A model generated the notes under the pieces. That model did no database searches and was not told the DNA's origin. It saw only the letters and a list, made by a program, of their open reading frames with translations. Positions 1-9,740 of a stretch of 39,102 nt of DNA are shown piece after piece; positions within the stretch are counted from its first letter, which is position 1; the number at the start of each line of letters is the position of its first letter. The translations under genes and the position numbers were made by a program. Origin of the DNA: Pseudomonadota bacterium (lineage in GTDB: Bacteria; Pseudomonadota; Gammaproteobacteria; Steroidobacterales; Steroidobacteraceae); NCBI GenBank assembly GCA_023433515.1, contig JAEZCN010000058.1, forward strand, positions 1 to 39,102, in the 5' to 3' direction.

Positions 1-106
1 TGACCGGTAGCGCATGACCAAGCTTCGTGCCCGAGTTGTCGAACTCACCGACCACAACCGGGTAGTGGCCACGCGTACTACGAAGCTCGCTCGCGGTACG
101 CCCGAA

Positions 107-160
107 TTGAAATGAAAAAGGGGTCGAACCGAAGACGGCTCGACCCCTTTTTCATTTCAA
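107..160. terminator. Perfect 21-bp inverted repeat, likely bidirectional terminator
   Basis: Arms at 107-127 and 140-160 are perfectly complementary around a 12-nt loop. Each arm carries an A5/T5 run next to GGGGTC/GACCCC, so the structure can end transcripts in either direction. It lies 3 nt from the CCA end of the tRNA-Arg remnant at 164-208, where a tRNA terminator is expected. I infer that 1-163 is host DNA that originally followed the tRNA gene. The remaining bases at 1-106 hold no gene I can call: a 33-codon plus frame (14-115) and an open minus frame both exist, and neither is recognisable. Confidence 0.7.
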
Positions 161-163
161 TAA

Positions 164-208
164 TGGCGCGCCCGGAGAGATTCGAACTCCCGACCACCTG
201 GTTCGTAG
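164..208 (-). other. Distal attachment site: displaced 3' half of tRNA-Arg
   Basis: These 45 nt match 13664-13708 at 41 positions, including the CCA end, acceptor 3' strand, T-arm and anticodon loop. Similarity stops abruptly after the anticodon loop. The shared core ccgaccacctggttcgtag is 190-208 here and 13690-13708 in the intact gene. This is what integration of an element into a tRNA gene leaves behind. The four mismatches form two compensated T-stem pairs, so this piece came from a working tRNA, presumably the host's original 3' end. Confidence 0.9.
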
Positions 209-347
209 TTGGAGGGGGTGAAAAGCTCGGGAAGGATGATAAACGTAGATAGTTGATTTTGTTGAGTCAAAAATCGCGAGCTCGCATGGCATCCGTTGCA
301 ATTGTCACGACTGAGCACGACGAAGCATAACTAGGCCCCGCAAAACT

Positions 348-364
348 CCCGCAACCACCTGGCT
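348..364. repeat. 17-bp direct repeat, left copy
   Basis: The sequence cccgcaaccacctggct occurs here and at 13591-13607, near the two island ends. It shares accacctgg with the tRNA attachment core. The bases just upstream are also similar (caaaact here, cacaattcc on the right). It may be an integrase-binding site or a trace of an earlier recombination; the role is inferred. Confidence 0.5.
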
Positions 365-494
365 ATTTTTCGCCCCAGAGCACCTGGGCGTTAGCCAGGT
401 AGTCGGGGATCCGGCCCAGCTCCAGATGAATACGGCCCGCGACTCCTAACAGCTCACGCGTCACGAGGTCCGGAATCCGGTGCGGATTGGCGCC
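363..494 (-). pseudogene. Possible tail of an unknown gene
   Basis: On the minus strand a 43-codon open frame ends in TAG at 363-365 and is closed upstream by TGA at 495-497. The translation contains RIPDLVTRELLGVAGRIHLE and then LGRIPDYLANAQVLWGEK, which reads like the C-terminus of a real helical protein rather than random sequence. No good start codon or RBS precedes it, and the adjoining frames do not continue it convincingly. I do not recognise the family. It could equally be a chance open frame. Confidence 0.2.
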
Positions 495-653
495 TCACCT
501 TTCAACGAGTTCTGATTCTCAATCCGCGGTAAGTGTTGGGCCGTGAAGACCTCTGACCGAGGCTTTGCCGTCAGCCGCGACCCGCAAGCCAGCGTTGATT
601 CGATCGATTGAACAACGCAAACTTGTCCATGCGCGTTGGAAAGTGAGCCGCCC

Positions 654-3600
654 ATGGAACACACGCTCGTAGTTAGTTCTATTGAGCTTGAGCGATACGC
701 CAATACTCGGGAAAGCGAGTCCGTCATTCCGGAATTGGTGCTCAATCTCGTGCAGGCGTCAGTCCTTGATCTCACTAAGTGCCGAATTCCACACACCACT
801 GTCAATCAGCCGGGGCTTGACGGTCTTATCGAGACGCCAAGCGGCTTTCGTCAGTATGTCCCGAAAGGGAGGAGTTATTGGGAGATAGGAACCGGGAAGG
901 ATCCGCAAGATAAGGCAACCGCCGATTTCACAAAGCGTACGCGCGAGACAGGGATCGAAGAACGAGCAGGCGCCGCATATGTTTTTGTTACTCCTAGAAG
1001 CGCTGGTCAGCACGGCTGGAACGAGCCTGCTCAGCGAGAGTGGATCTCAAAGCGAAGAAATCAAGGCTGGGCAGATGTCTGCGTCCTTGATGGCGATCAA
1101 CTCGCGAACTGGCTTCGTGAGTTTCCTAGTATCGGTCGATGGCTTCTGAGACAAATGGGGTTGTCCAATTCGATAAGTGCGTTCTCGACACCTCGTGAGC
1201 ACTGGGAGAATCTAAAGTTGCTGCCAAAGTCGACCGACCCTCCTTTGCCGCCAGAAGTATTCTTGGTTGGACGGGAACAGGTAGCTCAAGAATTGCAGAA
1301 GCTCTTTGAGCACACGTCGAATACATTAGCAGTTGGTGTCGAAGCAGATCTTGATCTTCAAGACTTCGTGTCAGCCTACCTTGCCTCGTTGAGCTCCGCG
1401 TCGGGAGTTCAGTTCGGCAATCGATGCATTCTCGTAAGAGACGTAGATGCATGGCATTCCTTCTCAAATCTTCGAACACCGCATGTCTTGGTGGCAGATC
1501 AGAAGCTCGACCTAGAGGGAACGGGTGAACAACTTCAATTAGCTGCGCAGCGTAGTGGTCACGCTGTGGTGATTCCGGTTTCTGGCGGATTCACGTCTGG
1601 CTCGACTACAAATCGGTTCCTTCGCAGTCCTTCGAAGAGCGCTCTGGAAGCAGCATTCACACGGGGTGGCTATCTGACCCAGCGAGCGCAGGAGTTGTCC
1701 GCTGCGGGGGCACTAAATCTCGCACAATTGAAACGCTACATGCGTGGTCTGGGCGACATGCCGCCCTACGCCAATCGCGAAGGCGCGCGCGTGATTGCAC
1801 AAGCGCAGCTAATTGGTCGCTGGGACTCTGCAAGCGAAGCAGATCGACAGGCGATCGAGACAATCCTGGGAAAATCCTTCGGGGAGTGGACTGAGAGTGT
1901 GCATCGCGAATCGATGCACTTGGACACTCCCCTTGTCCAAAGCGATGGCAAGTGGAAGGTAATGTCGCGTGCAGAAGTTTGGAGCGCGCTCGGACGATTT
2001 GTTGTCAGCTCGGACGTGGACCGTCTTCAGGAAGGAGCGATCAAAGTCCTTGGTGAGGAAGATCCAAAGTTTGATCTTCCGAAGGAAGACAGGCTTTCCG
2101 CTGGGCTGGGTGGCAAGACATTGCGGCATACGGCGCTACTTCGTCGAGGTGTTGCCGAGACCTTGGCGCTGATTGGCTCCAGATCGGAATCATTAACCAA
2201 CCTGCAAGCTGGAAAGGCTGAGGGAGTTGCAACACGAGTGGTTCGGGACCTCCTGCAAAATGCGAGCTGGAAGCGGTGGGCGACCTTAGATTCACTGATG
2301 CCAGTCTTGGCGGAAGCCGCTCCGCAGGCCTTTCTTGCGTGCGTTGAAAAAGAAGCTAGCAAGGGTTCTGCTTCTGTTTTTACACAACTGTTTGCGCAAG
2401 AAGGAATGGATTTCGGCGGTTGGAACTACATGAGCGGCATTCTATGGGGGCTTGAAACGTTAGCTTGGAGTCCGGACTTCTTAGGCAACGTAACACTCGT
2501 ACTTGGTGAGCTTGCAGAGCTTGATCCTGGCGGAAGTTGGAGCAACCGGCCAGCCGGGGCGTTGGCGGATATATTTCTTCCATGGCATCCCCAAACCTGC
2601 GCCTCGGTTGCTCAGCGGCGTGTTGTGGTCGAATCACTGGTTCGCGAGCACCCGAAGATTGGATGGGAACTGCTGAAGGCATTGTTGCCGCGAGGCCATT
2701 CAACAACCTCTGGAACTCGGAAGCCGACCTGGCGCAGATTCATTTCGCCACAGTGGTCGGATCGAGTTACGAACGCTGAATACTTCGAACAGATAAGGGA
2801 ATACTCGGATCTGACTGTTCGTGTTGCTGCGCGCGATCTTCCGAAACTTGCAGAATTGATCGATCGACTGCCCGACCTTCCAACCTCTGCAAGCGCAAAA
2901 GTTCTGGCTCACTTGGGGTCCGCGGCGGTAACAAGTTTGCCTGAGAGTGATCGTGTCGATCTTTGGGAAGCGCTTCGCGATCTTGCGACAAAACACAGGA
3001 AATACTCGACTGCAAACTGGGCGATGTCTTCAGATGCAGTCTCTCAGATTGAAGAGGCCGCACGACTATTGGAACCCAGTTCTGCTGCTCTTCGTTTCAA
3101 ACGATTGTTTTCTGCGCGAGATTTGGATTTGTATGAGGAGAAAGGGGACTTTGAAGTTCAGAGGAAGATTCTGGCTGAGAAACGAAAAGCTGCGGTCGGT
3201 GAAATCTTAAGTGCTGGGGGTATCGAAGCTTTGCTGGATTTCGCGCAGCAAGCTGAGTCTCCATCTCGCGTCGGGACTTCGCTCGGCGAGATTGCGACAT
3301 CGACTATAGATAATCGACTGCTGCCATCGTTCTTGACCGGCGGATCACCAGCGCTTGCAGCATTTGCGAAGAGCTATCTTCAAAGTCGATTTTGGGTCGA
3401 CGGATGGAAATGGTTTGATTCGATTGTCGGAGACGACTGGACAGCAGAGCAAAAGACCAGCGCCTTACTCGAATTACCATTCTCTCCAGACGCATGGGAA
3501 CGCGCAGAACGTTGGCTCGGTTCTGAAGAATCTGAATATTGGAAAGCAGTTCGAGTCAATGTTCTGACTGAGTCTTGGGCCGAGACTGCGATTCAGATTC

Positions 3601-4463
3601 TCTTGAAGCACGGGCGACCAGATGGTGCGCTTGCTTGTTTGTACGGACTTCTTTACCAAGAGAAGCCTCTTCCGGCGAAGAGCGCGCTTCAGGTTTTGCG
3701 CGCGCTAGCCACTAAGACCGAAGTTCGCGGCTTTGATCAACATGCCTTCCTCGAAGTTCTTAAGCGGCTGCAAGAATTGCCCGATATAGACGAAGATAAG
3801 CTATGCGAAATCGAATGGCTGTTCTTGCCTCTTCTGAATCCCGATCTCTCTGAGGCCACCCCAAGAACCCTGGAGCGCCTTCTTTCACGAGATGCAGCGT
3901 TCTTTTGTTCCACAATTCGCCTTATATATCGGCCGGAAGGTGAACCCGCGAAAGATGAGTCTTCCTCGACACCGACAGAGCAAGAAAGACGGGTTGCTCA
4001 GAATGCATACCGGTTACTGCATTCGTGGCGAACTGTGCCTGGTGTGGGAGAAGGCGGAAGGATGAACGAGGTTGCGTTTGAAAAATGGATTGACGACGTA
4101 GTTGAAAATTCGAAGAAATCCGGACATCTTGTGCCAGCAAAGATTCAGATAGGGCATGTCCTCGCCTATGCGCCGGCGGACAAAGGTGGACTGTGGATAA
4201 ACCAAGCAGTTGCCCGTGTGCTGGATGCCAAGGAAAACGAAGAGATTCGCACGGGCTTTCGAACCGAGTTGTTTAACATGCGAGGCGTTCATACTTACAC
4301 CGCTGGCGAAGGCGAACGAAAGCTTGCAACCGAATTTCGCGATAAGGCGAGTGCCCTTGATGATGCCGGCTTCCACAGAGCATCGGCTGCCGTAAGAGAG
4401 TTGGCGGAAGGGTACGATCAAGACGCGGAACGAGAAGCGAAAAGAGACTTCGATCGCGACTAG
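654..4463 (+). CDS. Giant protein: endonuclease-like N-terminus, degenerate P-loop region, helical repeats
   Basis: A 1269-residue protein of unknown function. Residues 1-170 resemble a PD-(D/E)xK-type fold: GLDG (D56), then WEIGTGKDPQDKATADF with E77 and K82, then AYVFVTPR. Residues 200-300 start with FLVGRE, as STAND NTPases often do, but the Walker A position reads AVGVEADLDLQDF, without a GK(S/T). PHVLVADQ could be a vestigial Walker B strand. From about residue 320 onward it is a long alpha-helical, Trp/Leu-rich repeat-like region. ATG 654 is preferred; an in-frame TTG at 636 would add six residues, and neither has a strong RBS. It converges on the NACHT gene at 4632, leaving 168 nt between them. 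Base composition is more AT-rich than the host genes. A defence or DNA-targeting role is inferred from architecture and island context. Confidence 0.8.
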   Translation: MEHTLVVSSIELERYANTRESESVIPELVLNLVQASVLDLTKCRIPHTTVNQPGLDGLIETPSGFRQYVPKGRSYWEIGTGKDPQDKATADFTKRTRETGIEERAGAAYVFVTPRSAGQHGWNEPAQREWISKRRNQGWADVCVLDGDQLANWLREFPSIGRWLLRQMGLSNSISAFSTPREHWENLKLLPKSTDPPLPPEVFLVGREQVAQELQKLFEHTSNTLAVGVEADLDLQDFVSAYLASLSSASGVQFGNRCILVRDVDAWHSFSNLRTPHVLVADQKLDLEGTGEQLQLAAQRSGHAVVIPVSGGFTSGSTTNRFLRSPSKSALEAAFTRGGYLTQRAQELSAAGALNLAQLKRYMRGLGDMPPYANREGARVIAQAQLIGRWDSASEADRQAIETILGKSFGEWTESVHRESMHLDTPLVQSDGKWKVMSRAEVWSALGRFVVSSDVDRLQEGAIKVLGEEDPKFDLPKEDRLSAGLGGKTLRHTALLRRGVAETLALIGSRSESLTNLQAGKAEGVATRVVRDLLQNASWKRWATLDSLMPVLAEAAPQAFLACVEKEASKGSASVFTQLFAQEGMDFGGWNYMSGILWGLETLAWSPDFLGNVTLVLGELAELDPGGSWSNRPAGALADIFLPWHPQTCASVAQRRVVVESLVREHPKIGWELLKALLPRGHSTTSGTRKPTWRRFISPQWSDRVTNAEYFEQIREYSDLTVRVAARDLPKLAELIDRLPDLPTSASAKVLAHLGSAAVTSLPESDRVDLWEALRDLATKHRKYSTANWAMSSDAVSQIEEAARLLEPSSAALRFKRLFSARDLDLYEEKGDFEVQRKILAEKRKAAVGEILSAGGIEALLDFAQQAESPSRVGTSLGEIATSTIDNRLLPSFLTGGSPALAAFAKSYLQSRFWVDGWKWFDSIVGDDWTAEQKTSALLELPFSPDAWERAERWLGSEESEYWKAVRVNVLTESWAETAIQILLKHGRPDGALACLYGLLYQEKPLPAKSALQVLRALATKTEVRGFDQHAFLEVLKRLQELPDIDEDKLCEIEWLFLPLLNPDLSEATPRTLERLLSRDAAFFCSTIRLIYRPEGEPAKDESSSTPTEQERRVAQNAYRLLHSWRTVPGVGEGGRMNEVAFEKWIDDVVENSKKSGHLVPAKIQIGHVLAYAPADKGGLWINQAVARVLDAKENEEIRTGFRTELFNMRGVHTYTAGEGERKLATEFRDKASALDDAGFHRASAAVRELAEGYDQDAEREAKRDFDRD

Positions 4464-4631
4464 CTAACGGGTACCGCACGATACAGAACTGTTGCCAGCT
4501 CGCGCTGTTGAGTTCCCTTGCTGGCTCCTACGCAGTCTCGATCTACCCTGCAGCTTGCCAGGAGACTCCCGACAACTCGCGGCCGACTCATCGATGACTC
4601 TGCCCTGTTGCAACAATATCCGACCGCGAAG

Positions 4632-7600
4632 TTAGTCTCCGGCCACTTCCCGTAGCACGAGCTCGAGACGCCTAATGCGGTTCGCGGTCACGTCCAGTCC
4701 GAATCTCTTAAGGCCTTGCGAAGATTCACTATCCGCAATGAACCTATTTGCCAACGATTGCGCAGACGTGTGATCAGCGGCCATCTTGAGTAGGGCAGGT
4801 ACAGACGCGCGAATGCCAGCCCTGTCGAAATCGATTCCACACTTCGAGAGCGCTTCTCGAGCTGCTTGATCCCGCCTCAGCCGAGCCACAATTGCCGCAG
4901 TCGTCTCAATACGGAAGTCCCAGGGGCTAAGCTCAGGTCGCATCGCAAAGTTGGCTACTGAATTCACGAACAATTGAGGGTCTCCTGCAATGGAAACAAG
5001 CCACATGTGCACCGGCCACGTGAGGTGACGGCTGCCTGCGTCAACAATCAATTCCCGGTATTTCCTGGGCAGGACCTCATGAGCTGGCCACCCAACGGCA
5101 AGCCCGATCAACCCCTCATTGATCTCCTCCTGATTGCAAGCTCCTTCGAGGGCTGAGAGGGCAGCACCACTAGTTGCGAACGAAGTTGCCAAAATTCTGG
5201 AGGCACAAACTGCGGATTGCGTCTGGAAGAGCGGTGAATCCTGAGTCGGTTTGCACGGCTTCCGAAGCGCCCGAGTGCAGCTTTCGAGGAGTAAAGCAGA
5301 ACGAGGCACCAATCGTCCCAACGTGCTAAGGGCCACGTGGCTGAGGACGCCGTCCTTGCTCCTGCAGTACTCGATGAACTCGTCGGCTATGGTAGATGGA
5401 AGCCTGAGGTACGGGGCAAAGGAATCCCATATCGACGGTTCGTTAAAGTTACTCCAGCGCGAGAAGTGTCGCATGCTTGGTCGGCCTAACAGGGGAACGA
5501 TCTTGTCCCACTCCTTGGCTAGCAACTCAATTGCTGGTGAGTGATCGCGCCCATAACGCGAGAGGTCTATTCGCAGAGAATCCCTGTCTCCCGTTTCGGC
5601 GATCTTTCTTCCGATCATGTCCGGCCTCTCGAGGGCGACGAGGCCAGCTAGGGCGGCAACACGACGTGTGTCCATATCTGGTCCGATTGCGCTGAGCTGC
5701 TCGAATAACTCAGTAGCCCACGAATCCCGTGCCTCCGGTTCGTCTACAAGGGAACGCGAATATCCAATCGTCGCAACGATTTTGGCGTTTCCATCCTCTT
5801 CGAGATCGCACGTCGTCAGAATATGTCTGAGTGGCGGATCATCCGGCCGCTGAGCTGCACGACGCGCCAATTGCCGCCTCAGATAACTTGGTAGTGGTGA
5901 TGCAGCGGCGAAAATGAGCGGAGCGAACTCCGAATCGTCCTGGTAAGCCTTTGCAATAACCTCAAGCGGACAATACCGGTCGTCAAAGCATTGCAAAGCG
6001 AATTCGCGAACGCGCTGATCCTTGTGGAAATGCTGAATAAAGGCACTCGCGCCAGACGCGAACGTATCTGGGAAGTTTATGTGAGGCAGAAGAGCCGACA
6101 CCGCTTCGTACTCGCCGATAAGGGGCACGGCGGCCATGCCTTTAGTGACGAAATCAGGACGTTCAACTTTGTCAGACGCACAGATCTCCAGCAGCAGACG
6201 CCTAGTTTCATTTTGATCCGGAATGATTTCTGGAAGATAGGCAGCGATGTTCTGAAGCTCAGTGGGCGATCTTTCGCCCACTAGCCTGAGCAAAGCGGCC
6301 GATACTTCGGCGTCCTTCATCCCCCAACCATTCAGCAGGCTCCAGACCGGCCAAAAGTTGTATTGAAGCGACTGTTCCAGATCACGAAGCATTGCTTTCT
6401 TTGCTGCGCTCGACTTGAGCTGAGCCGCAAGCTTTGCTGCGTGATAATCATGGCCACTTGCCTTCTTGTCTTCGAAGTATCCGTCGACTGCCTTTCGAGC
6501 CTTCTCGCTAGGCGCGATTGCAGCCGCTAAAAGCTCTTCTTCGTCTTCACCGTGTCCAACGTAAAATGCCTTATCTGCCTCGTACGACTCCGCAATCCAA
6601 TCTGCCACACGCGTATCGTGCTTATGCAGCCTAAGAAGGAGATGACGCGCGGTGTCGTAACGCATCGAAGTTCTTTTGGGCCCAATTCGGCCGATTGCCG
6701 CCCAACATGCATCCTGCAGATTCTTATCAGCTCCCCAGGTCGTGGAGACAGCCGTCAGGAGCTCGGTAACTATCGTGTCCGGAATGCCGGAGATCAATTC
6801 GGGCAGTAAACCCAGAAGTCGCCTTTGTGCTTCCTCGTCGCGCCATCCAGATCGATACCTCGCTAGCGCGGCTACAGCGCCAATCTCGTCACTTTGTGAT
6901 CTGGCGCCATCCCTAATCCATTCATCCAAATGGTTAGTGCTCGGCCAATGCCTAGCTAGAGTATCTAGAGCAGCCGCTGCAATTCCTGGCTCTTCTGTGA
7001 ACTCAAAGAGGCAAGCCAGTTCCTTGCCGAAGGCAGGATCGGTACCCCGCAGCTGTTGTAGGGCCGCGGCAGCAGAAAAGCGATTGCGGCTGTCCTCATC
7101 ATGGAGTCCACGCCACAAGACGTGATGCAGAGAAGGTGACGACCGCCACGACGCCAATACCTGATAAAGCTCTCGTCTCCATCTGCTCGTTTGCGGCCAC
7201 CATGTTTTCATTCGATCCACAACTGCGGCGCCAATGGGACCTGAGCGTGGTCCGTCTAGCGCCATACCTAATAGTTCAATACGCTCAGCCCGGTTACTAC
7301 CAACCTCAATCTGGCGCAAAGAGTCAGCGGCCACTTCCAAAGCTACTTGGCCGCCCCTGCTTGCGAGGGAGAATGCGGCCTCTGCGAGGAGCAAACGACG
7401 ATCGGTGGACTCGACGTCGTGTTCGGCAGCGCCTCGAATGGCGCCTAGAATCCCTTCTATATCGCTTTGCCGACGTAGTGACTGAAGCATTGAGATGATC
7501 GGGGCTCGCCAACGCGGGTTGTCGGCATTCTCTCGGGCAAAGTCTTTCTGCAATGCCAAGTCCCAAGTTCCCAGCTCTAGGCCAGCCAAGTGCTCACGAA

Positions 7601-9572
7601 AGGCGGCATGACAAAAGGCCACCTCGTCCGGACCTCGCTCGACAAGGAGGCCTGAAGTGTTCGCATCTATGTTTATGAGTTCAGCGGCTCCGAGTCGTGC
7701 CTGATCGCGGTCCCACGCGACCCCAGATGGAGAAGCTAGGAACTTCTCGACAATTTTCCTGGCATGCCCCTTATCCGTGCCTGCATCGAGGCCTTCTTGT
7801 TGAAGCTTGAAAGCTAGGTGAGCCAGTGCTTCGCGCCTAACATCATCATTTGCAAATGCTATAGAGCGGGAGCGCGTGTCGGCGGCTGCAGTAGAACGGC
7901 GACTTGGGTGCGTATCGAGTAGAAGGCTGACAAGCTCTTCGAAGAGTTTGAAGCGCGTCTGTGGCAGAAAAGTGCTGCGTGTAGCAATCGAAAGGAGGCC
8001 GTGAAGTAGGAGCGGTACGCCTGCTAGGGAGTGCAATCGGCCGGCCGCCTGAAGCTGGTCAAAAAATCGATCTACCCTTTCGCGGAGCTGCAGCTTCTCT
8101 GGCTCCGCGATCGGAAGAGGTTTTGTGCCGACCAGCAATCGCTCGACGAGAGATCTTTGTTGATGCGTTGACAGCTCTGTTAGCCGGGCGGGTTGCCAGG
8201 ATCCGCTGACTTGGTGAAGTCGGCGTAAGCCGGCGGGGCGCGCGGTGGCGATCGCAATGACGCTGTGTAAGGCGACAAATGACTCCAGCGTTGCCAAGGT
8301 AAGGCGCGCTGCGTGATCGTTGGCATACTCATCAAGCCCGTCCACCAACAACAACAACCTATTGTCGTACAAACTTCGGACTACAGCCTCTTCCAGTTCG
8401 TTACTGGGCGCTAAAGCCCGAAATGTCTCCCGCACAACCTCGTCTAGTGCTACCTCCCGTTCTAACTTCTCTGTCAGCTTCGTCCACATCGCGAAAGAGA
8501 CCAAGATTGGGATGCGCTGTGCGAACTGATGTGCAGCCTTTCGAAAGATCTGCGGAGCGCATAGGAGGTCAAGCGCTAGGCATCGCAACACTGTGCTTTT
8601 TCCTGCGCCGGCACCTCCTAGCAGAAGCAAATTGCGGCCTTGCAGTAGCCAATCCTCGAGTACAAGGCGAGACTCAGAATTGGCCGCAGTTGCTGCGCTT
8701 TCAGCGACTTCGACTTCCTCGAACAGATTCCCGTCACTTTCACCGACATCGGTCCCTGGAGGCAGGTGTGGTTTCTTTAGTTGTGGATCCGTGTGCTCGA
8801 CCGTTGGTTCGCTGTAGGGGCTCGCAACGTCAACGTCCGGCATGACGAACCTGCTTCGCAGATCCGGAGCATCGAACGCGCTGGATTCCAGGGTCATGCC
8901 AGGATCAAGCTGCCGAAAGCGGACGCCGTAAATTCCTGCGAGGCGCTCTCGCAAGAATCCGAGCACTTTGACATCAAGCCTAGTGCTCATTTGGTCAGCT
9001 GCTTGTTGGCCGGCGAACGCCACCAACCATTGGCGGCCGAAAAAGTCATCCACTAGGTCTGGATGCTTTTTAAGCAGCGCACTGATTGCCAAACCATCGT
9101 AAGGGATGAATGCAATGCCTTGCGAGCGAAGCCGCTCCGCTTGCAGTTCGATCTCATCTTGAATCTTCTTGTCCGCAAGGCTTCCACGCACACACAGAAC
9201 AAACCGCTCGGACTTTGCGGCCCACTCGTTGTCTGCAAATTTGGATACCGCCTTCTTTACTTCTGCAGCACTGAATTCCTCCCAGTTCTTCGCTTGCCAG
9301 CACTGGTACTTACCAGAGCTCAACCGTGCAAAGACATCAATGCCTAGCTGCTCCTGACCTTGTCGACCATACAAGGCGCAGTGCTCAACGTCCGAGTTCT
9401 TGGCAGCAAGCCGATAGAGGAGACGCTCAAAGTTCTGCCAGGAGAGCGCCTGAAATGGCAGTTCCATCTCAAGCGGTGTGACTGGCGGACTGCCAGCGAA
9501 TTCATCGGGAATCTGTAAGAGCTCTTGCGGAATGGCTTCCCGAGATTCTTCTTCGGAAATGTTCTCGTTCAT
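4632..9572 (-). CDS. NACHT-family STAND NTPase with N-terminal Mrr-like nuclease domain
   Basis: A 1646-residue protein in three parts. Residues about 35-185 look like an Mrr-type restriction endonuclease domain, with GIDVFA (D79) and QAKN (Q93, K95) forming the D...QxK catalytic pattern. Residues about 305-520 are a NACHT NTPase: Walker A GGAGAGKST at 319-327, Walker B LLLLVDGLDE at 406-415, and ATARP at 442-446. From about 680 to the end are helical HEAT/ARM-like repeats, the expected sensor region. The architecture matches bacterial NLR-like defence proteins (bNACHT and Avs-type), in which target recognition by the C-terminus triggers oligomerisation and nuclease activity, usually killing the infected cell. 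All key motifs appear intact. It starts at ATG 9572 behind a weak GCGGA element. It lies downstream of fic on the same strand with a 168-nt gap. Phage defence is inferred; no trigger can be read from sequence. Confidence 0.88.
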   Translation of the reverse strand: MNENISEEESREAIPQELLQIPDEFAGSPPVTPLEMELPFQALSWQNFERLLYRLAAKNSDVEHCALYGRQGQEQLGIDVFARLSSGKYQCWQAKNWEEFSAAEVKKAVSKFADNEWAAKSERFVLCVRGSLADKKIQDEIELQAERLRSQGIAFIPYDGLAISALLKKHPDLVDDFFGRQWLVAFAGQQAADQMSTRLDVKVLGFLRERLAGIYGVRFRQLDPGMTLESSAFDAPDLRSRFVMPDVDVASPYSEPTVEHTDPQLKKPHLPPGTDVGESDGNLFEEVEVAESAATAANSESRLVLEDWLLQGRNLLLLGGAGAGKSTVLRCLALDLLCAPQIFRKAAHQFAQRIPILVSFAMWTKLTEKLEREVALDEVVRETFRALAPSNELEEAVVRSLYDNRLLLLVDGLDEYANDHAARLTLATLESFVALHSVIAIATARPAGLRRLHQVSGSWQPARLTELSTHQQRSLVERLLVGTKPLPIAEPEKLQLRERVDRFFDQLQAAGRLHSLAGVPLLLHGLLSIATRSTFLPQTRFKLFEELVSLLLDTHPSRRSTAAADTRSRSIAFANDDVRREALAHLAFKLQQEGLDAGTDKGHARKIVEKFLASPSGVAWDRDQARLGAAELINIDANTSGLLVERGPDEVAFCHAAFREHLAGLELGTWDLALQKDFARENADNPRWRAPIISMLQSLRRQSDIEGILGAIRGAAEHDVESTDRRLLLAEAAFSLASRGGQVALEVAADSLRQIEVGSNRAERIELLGMALDGPRSGPIGAAVVDRMKTWWPQTSRWRRELYQVLASWRSSPSLHHVLWRGLHDEDSRNRFSAAAALQQLRGTDPAFGKELACLFEFTEEPGIAAAALDTLARHWPSTNHLDEWIRDGARSQSDEIGAVAALARYRSGWRDEEAQRRLLGLLPELISGIPDTIVTELLTAVSTTWGADKNLQDACWAAIGRIGPKRTSMRYDTARHLLLRLHKHDTRVADWIAESYEADKAFYVGHGEDEEELLAAAIAPSEKARKAVDGYFEDKKASGHDYHAAKLAAQLKSSAAKKAMLRDLEQSLQYNFWPVWSLLNGWGMKDAEVSAALLRLVGERSPTELQNIAAYLPEIIPDQNETRRLLLEICASDKVERPDFVTKGMAAVPLIGEYEAVSALLPHINFPDTFASGASAFIQHFHKDQRVREFALQCFDDRYCPLEVIAKAYQDDSEFAPLIFAAASPLPSYLRRQLARRAAQRPDDPPLRHILTTCDLEEDGNAKIVATIGYSRSLVDEPEARDSWATELFEQLSAIGPDMDTRRVAALAGLVALERPDMIGRKIAETGDRDSLRIDLSRYGRDHSPAIELLAKEWDKIVPLLGRPSMRHFSRWSNFNEPSIWDSFAPYLRLPSTIADEFIEYCRSKDGVLSHVALSTLGRLVPRSALLLESCTRALRKPCKPTQDSPLFQTQSAVCASRILATSFATSGAALSALEGACNQEEINEGLIGLAVGWPAHEVLPRKYRELIVDAGSRHLTWPVHMWLVSIAGDPQLFVNSVANFAMRPELSPWDFRIETTAAIVARLRRDQAAREALSKCGIDFDRAGIRASVPALLKMAADHTSAQSLANRFIADSESSQGLKRFGLDVTANRIRRLELVLREVAGD

Positions 9573-9740
9573 GTTCCGCGACTGCCTTTTGCTGAAATTT
9601 GAGATGCCCTAGTTCGGCTTACTACAGACGGAGATCATTTGCGCCCAACGGTCGAATTTGCCGAAGCATTCAATCTCTACTCTCGATCTGTGCCTTCATT
9701 TCGTTTCTATCTCTTTCCGTGCGATTCTCGAAGTTGCACT

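Larger units (their letters stand above)
210..653. other. Island left edge, no confident gene
   Basis: This 444-nt stretch separates the attachment remnant from the first large gene. It holds a 17-bp direct repeat (348-364) shared with the integrase end, a short minus-strand open frame at 363-494 that looks like a gene tail, and one copy of gtagatag (245-252). I see no clear promoter or RNA gene. It may contain integrase binding sites and debris from earlier insertions. Confidence 0.5.

Noticed and set aside
14..115. 33-codon plus-strand open frame at the window start
   Set aside because: Short, unrecognised, and an open minus-strand frame fits as well; no basis to choose.
164..260. A second functional tRNA-Arg
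   Set aside because: Only the 3' half is present; after the anticodon loop the sequence no longer pairs.
461..805. A 114-codon minus-strand open frame
   Set aside because: It mostly overlaps the start of the 1269-aa gene, has no RBS and no protein-like pattern.
4464..4631. Terminator or small RNA between the two giant genes
   Set aside because: No convincing hairpin with a U-run and no conserved signal seen by eye.
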